NCBI RefSeq assembly: GCF_029952525.1
Contig: NZ_JASAOF010000009.1
Location: 1-64,000 of the forward strand
From: Saccharopolyspora ipomoeae
GTDB lineage: Bacteria; Actinomycetota; Actinomycetes; Mycobacteriales; Pseudonocardiaceae
Direction: 5' to 3'
Length of the DNA: 64,000 nucleotides
The notes under the pieces are model-generated. The model searched no databases. It was given only the letters and a program-made list of their open reading frames with translations, and had not been told where the DNA came from. Every line of letters starts with the position of its first letter. Position 1 is the stretch's first letter. A program made the translations under genes and the position numbers. Shown piece after piece: positions 62,304 through 64,000 of this stretch.

Positions 62304-64000
62304 GTGCTCGCTCCCGTCAGGTAGTCGCCGATCACCTTCGTGATCAGCGCGAAGGACACCGCCCCCGGGTCGGGGGTTCCGACGCTGCGCTCGGCCAGCG
62401 GCCGCGCCCGGCCCTTGCGGGGCACCAGCCGTGCGCTGTCCCGAGCGGCCCGGTCGGCGGCGGTCGCCGCCTCGCCCCAGGCCTCGACCAGCGAGGACGT
62501 GGTCGCCGAGAGCAGCGCCGCGCGGAACGGTTCGAGCGCGTCGACGAGGGTCTTGTCGCCGACCTCGGCACCGCCCAGCTCGCGGATCCGGGTGGCCAGC
62601 GCGTCGACGGCCTTGGCGGCGATCTCGGCGTCCCCGGCGTGCTCGCCGAGCACCTCGCCCGCCGCGCGCAGCCCGGCTCCCCACAGCACGCCGGAGGTGC
62701 CGCCCGCGCGGTCGGCCCAGCCGTCCCCGGCCGCGGCCAGGCAGTCGCCCGCCCCGGCCCCGGCGAGCTGCGCGCGCTCGGCCGCCTCGACGGCGGCGGA
62801 GACCCCGCGCACCATGCCCCGGCCGTGGTCGCCGTCGCCCGCGACGGTGTCGATCGCGCCCAGCTCGTCCTCGGCGTCGCGCACCGCGGTCTCGACCCGG
62901 CGCAGCGCGGCCACGACGTGCTCGGCCAGCCGCCGCGAGGAATCCGCGGCCGGTGCGTAGCCGACGGTCTCGGCCTCCGGTTCGTCGACGGTCTCCTCAC
63001 CGCGGACCTCGGTGATGTGCCCGCGCCGGAACGCCGGGGTCCAGGCCGGTGCGGTCCAGAGGCGTTCGAGCTCGTCGTCCAGCCAGGTCAGGGTGAGCGA
63101 CACCCCGGCCATGTCGAGGCTGGTCACGAGCTCGCCGACCTCCGGCAGCACCGGCACGTGCCCGGAGTCGCGCAGCCGCGCGGCCACGTGCCGCCAGAGC
63201 ACCAGCAGCTCCTCGTGCTTGACCGCGCCGAGACCGTTGAGCAGCACCGCCACCCGGCCCCCGGCGCCGTCGGGTTTCTCGGCCAGCACCCGGGCCACGA
63301 AGTCCTCGGCCAGCTCGGCCGCCGAAGGCAGCGGCACGTCGCGCAAACCCGGCTCGCCGTGGATGCCCAGCCCCAGGCCCATGTGCCCGTCCGGCACCTG
63401 GAAGAGCGGCTCGGCCGCGCCGGGGAACGAGCAGCCCGCGAAGGCGGTGCCGATGGTGCGGGTGCGGCCGTTGGTCTTCCGCCCGATCCGCACCACCTCG
63501 GCCAGCTCCGCGCCCTCCTCGGCGGCCGCGCCCATCAGCTTGAACACGGTGAAGTCGCCCGCGATGCCGCGCCGCCGCTCGGACTCCTCGGCGGGGGCGC
63601 TGGCGATGTCGTCGGTGACCACGACGTGCTCGACCTCGACGCCCTCGGAGCGCAGCCGGTCGGCGGCCAGGCCGAAGTTCATCACGTCACCGGCGTAGTT
63701 GCCGTAGCTGAACACCACCCCGGCACCGGAGTGCGCGGCCCGGGCCACCGAGCACGCGTCCTGGGCGGACGGGGAGGTGAACAGGTTGCCGCTGACCGCG
63801 CCGTCGGCCAGGCCGGGCCCGATCACGCCGTAGAAGGCGGGGTAGTGGCCGGATCCGCCGCCGGGCAGCACCGCGACCTTCGGCCGCTCGGGCCTGCCGC
63901 GCCGGACCGCTCCGCCGGGAACCTGGCGCACGAGGTCGGCGTGCAGCTCGCAGAAGCCGGTCAGCGCGTCGTCGGCGAAGTTCGCCGGGTCGTCCCACAG
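62300..64000 (-). CDS. Dihydroxyacetone kinase-family protein, DhaK-DhaL fusion (5' end beyond window)
   Basis: The visible 566 residues lack only the N terminus, which runs past the right edge. VLPGGGSGHYPAFYG is the DhaK nucleotide/substrate start, GLGLGIHGEPG contains the histidine that forms a hemiaminal with the ketose, and TVAGDGDHGRGMVRGVS in the C-terminal DhaL half binds Mg-ATP. Single-chain ATP-dependent kinases of this kind phosphorylate dihydroxyacetone or erythrulose. With an RpiB-like isomerase and a GntR regulator, L- or D-erythrulose kinase of a threitol/erythritol pathway is likely. A GTG at 63931 is not the true start, since conserved sequence continues upstream of it. Confidence 0.9.
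   Translation of the reverse strand: MWDDPANFADDALTGFCELHADLVRQVPGGAVRRGRPERPKVAVLPGGGSGHYPAFYGVIGPGLADGAVSGNLFTSPSAQDACSVARAAHSGAGVVFSYGNYAGDVMNFGLAADRLRSEGVEVEHVVVTDDIASAPAEESERRRGIAGDFTVFKLMGAAAEEGAELAEVVRIGRKTNGRTRTIGTAFAGCSFPGAAEPLFQVPDGHMGLGLGIHGEPGLRDVPLPSAAELAEDFVARVLAEKPDGAGGRVAVLLNGLGAVKHEELLVLWRHVAARLRDSGHVPVLPEVGELVTSLDMAGVSLTLTWLDDELERLWTAPAWTPAFRRGHITEVRGEETVDEPEAETVGYAPAADSSRRLAEHVVAALRRVETAVRDAEDELGAIDTVAGDGDHGRGMVRGVSAAVEAAERAQLAGAGAGDCLAAAGDGWADRAGGTSGVLWGAGLRAAGEVLGEHAGDAEIAAKAVDALATRIRELGGAEVGDKTLVDALEPFRAALLSATTSSLVEAWGEAATAADRAARDSARLVPRKGRARPLAERSVGTPDPGAVSFALITKVIGDYLTGAST

Overview
The window is very G+C-rich, with almost pure G/C third codon positions, GTG as well as ATG starts, and gene pairs coupled by ATGA or GTGA overlaps. 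Together with the families present (GntR/FCD, PucR and PaaX regulators, R2lox, a FadD32/Pks13/AccD4/antigen-85-like gene set) this points to an actinomycete chromosome, most likely a Saccharopolyspora-like member of the Pseudonocardiaceae. The genus is a recognition-based inference. No rRNA, tRNA, CRISPR array, integrase or complete insertion sequence was seen.

Layout. 1-11.8 kb is a methylated-amine (probably glycine betaine) catabolic regulon: a SoxB-like sarcosine oxidase, a sarcosine/dimethylglycine oxidase with a folate domain, L-serine dehydratase, formyl-THF deformylase, a Rieske oxygenase, an MHS-type transporter, a Rieske ferredoxin and its reductase, and a GntR repressor. Three promoters share one layout, a -35/-10 pair followed by a CTGANATATCAG-type operator. 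12-23 kb holds acyl-CoA chemistry: TetR with an old-yellow-enzyme reductase, enoyl-CoA hydratase, two acyl-CoA dehydrogenases (one carrying an in-frame 24-bp tandem repeat), a family III CoA transferase, a PaaX-type regulator, an MHS-type transporter and an acyl-CoA ligase. 23-24.3 kb has a universal stress protein and a LuxR-type regulator. 24.6-31.3 kb links a glutamate-decarboxylase-like enzyme, a nitrilase-family amidase, the three 5-oxoprolinase subunits and a biotin carrier plus biotin carboxylase.

31.4-39.6 kb holds a 2-oxoacid dehydrogenase with a split lipoyl/hydrolase pair, diverging from a PucR regulator, a DadA-type amino-acid oxidoreductase, two coupled microproteins and a Baeyer-Villiger monooxygenase. 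39.6-44.1 kb has two amidohydrolases (one Tat-exported), a GntR regulator and a secreted lipase. 44.3-59.2 kb is a lipid/polyketide locus: exported acyl hydrolase, R2lox, a 14-TM-type exporter, fatty acyl-AMP ligase, one large PKS (ACP-KS-AT-DH-KR-ACP-degenerate carrier-TE), an acyl-CoA carboxylase subunit and a secreted antigen-85-like acyltransferase. The FAAL-PKS-AccD order copies the mycobacterial fadD32-pks13-accD4 cluster, although Pseudonocardiaceae are known to lack mycolic acids. The right end has a PucR-like regulator and a GntR-rpiB-dihydroxyacetone-kinase-like operon (probably tetrose or tetritol use) that runs off the edge.

Two non-coding families stand out. One is a pair of hairpins with a conserved 32-nt loop and diverged but compensated stems (4233-4305 and 31318-31387). 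The other is a 175-bp dispersed palindromic repeat with two full and two partial copies.
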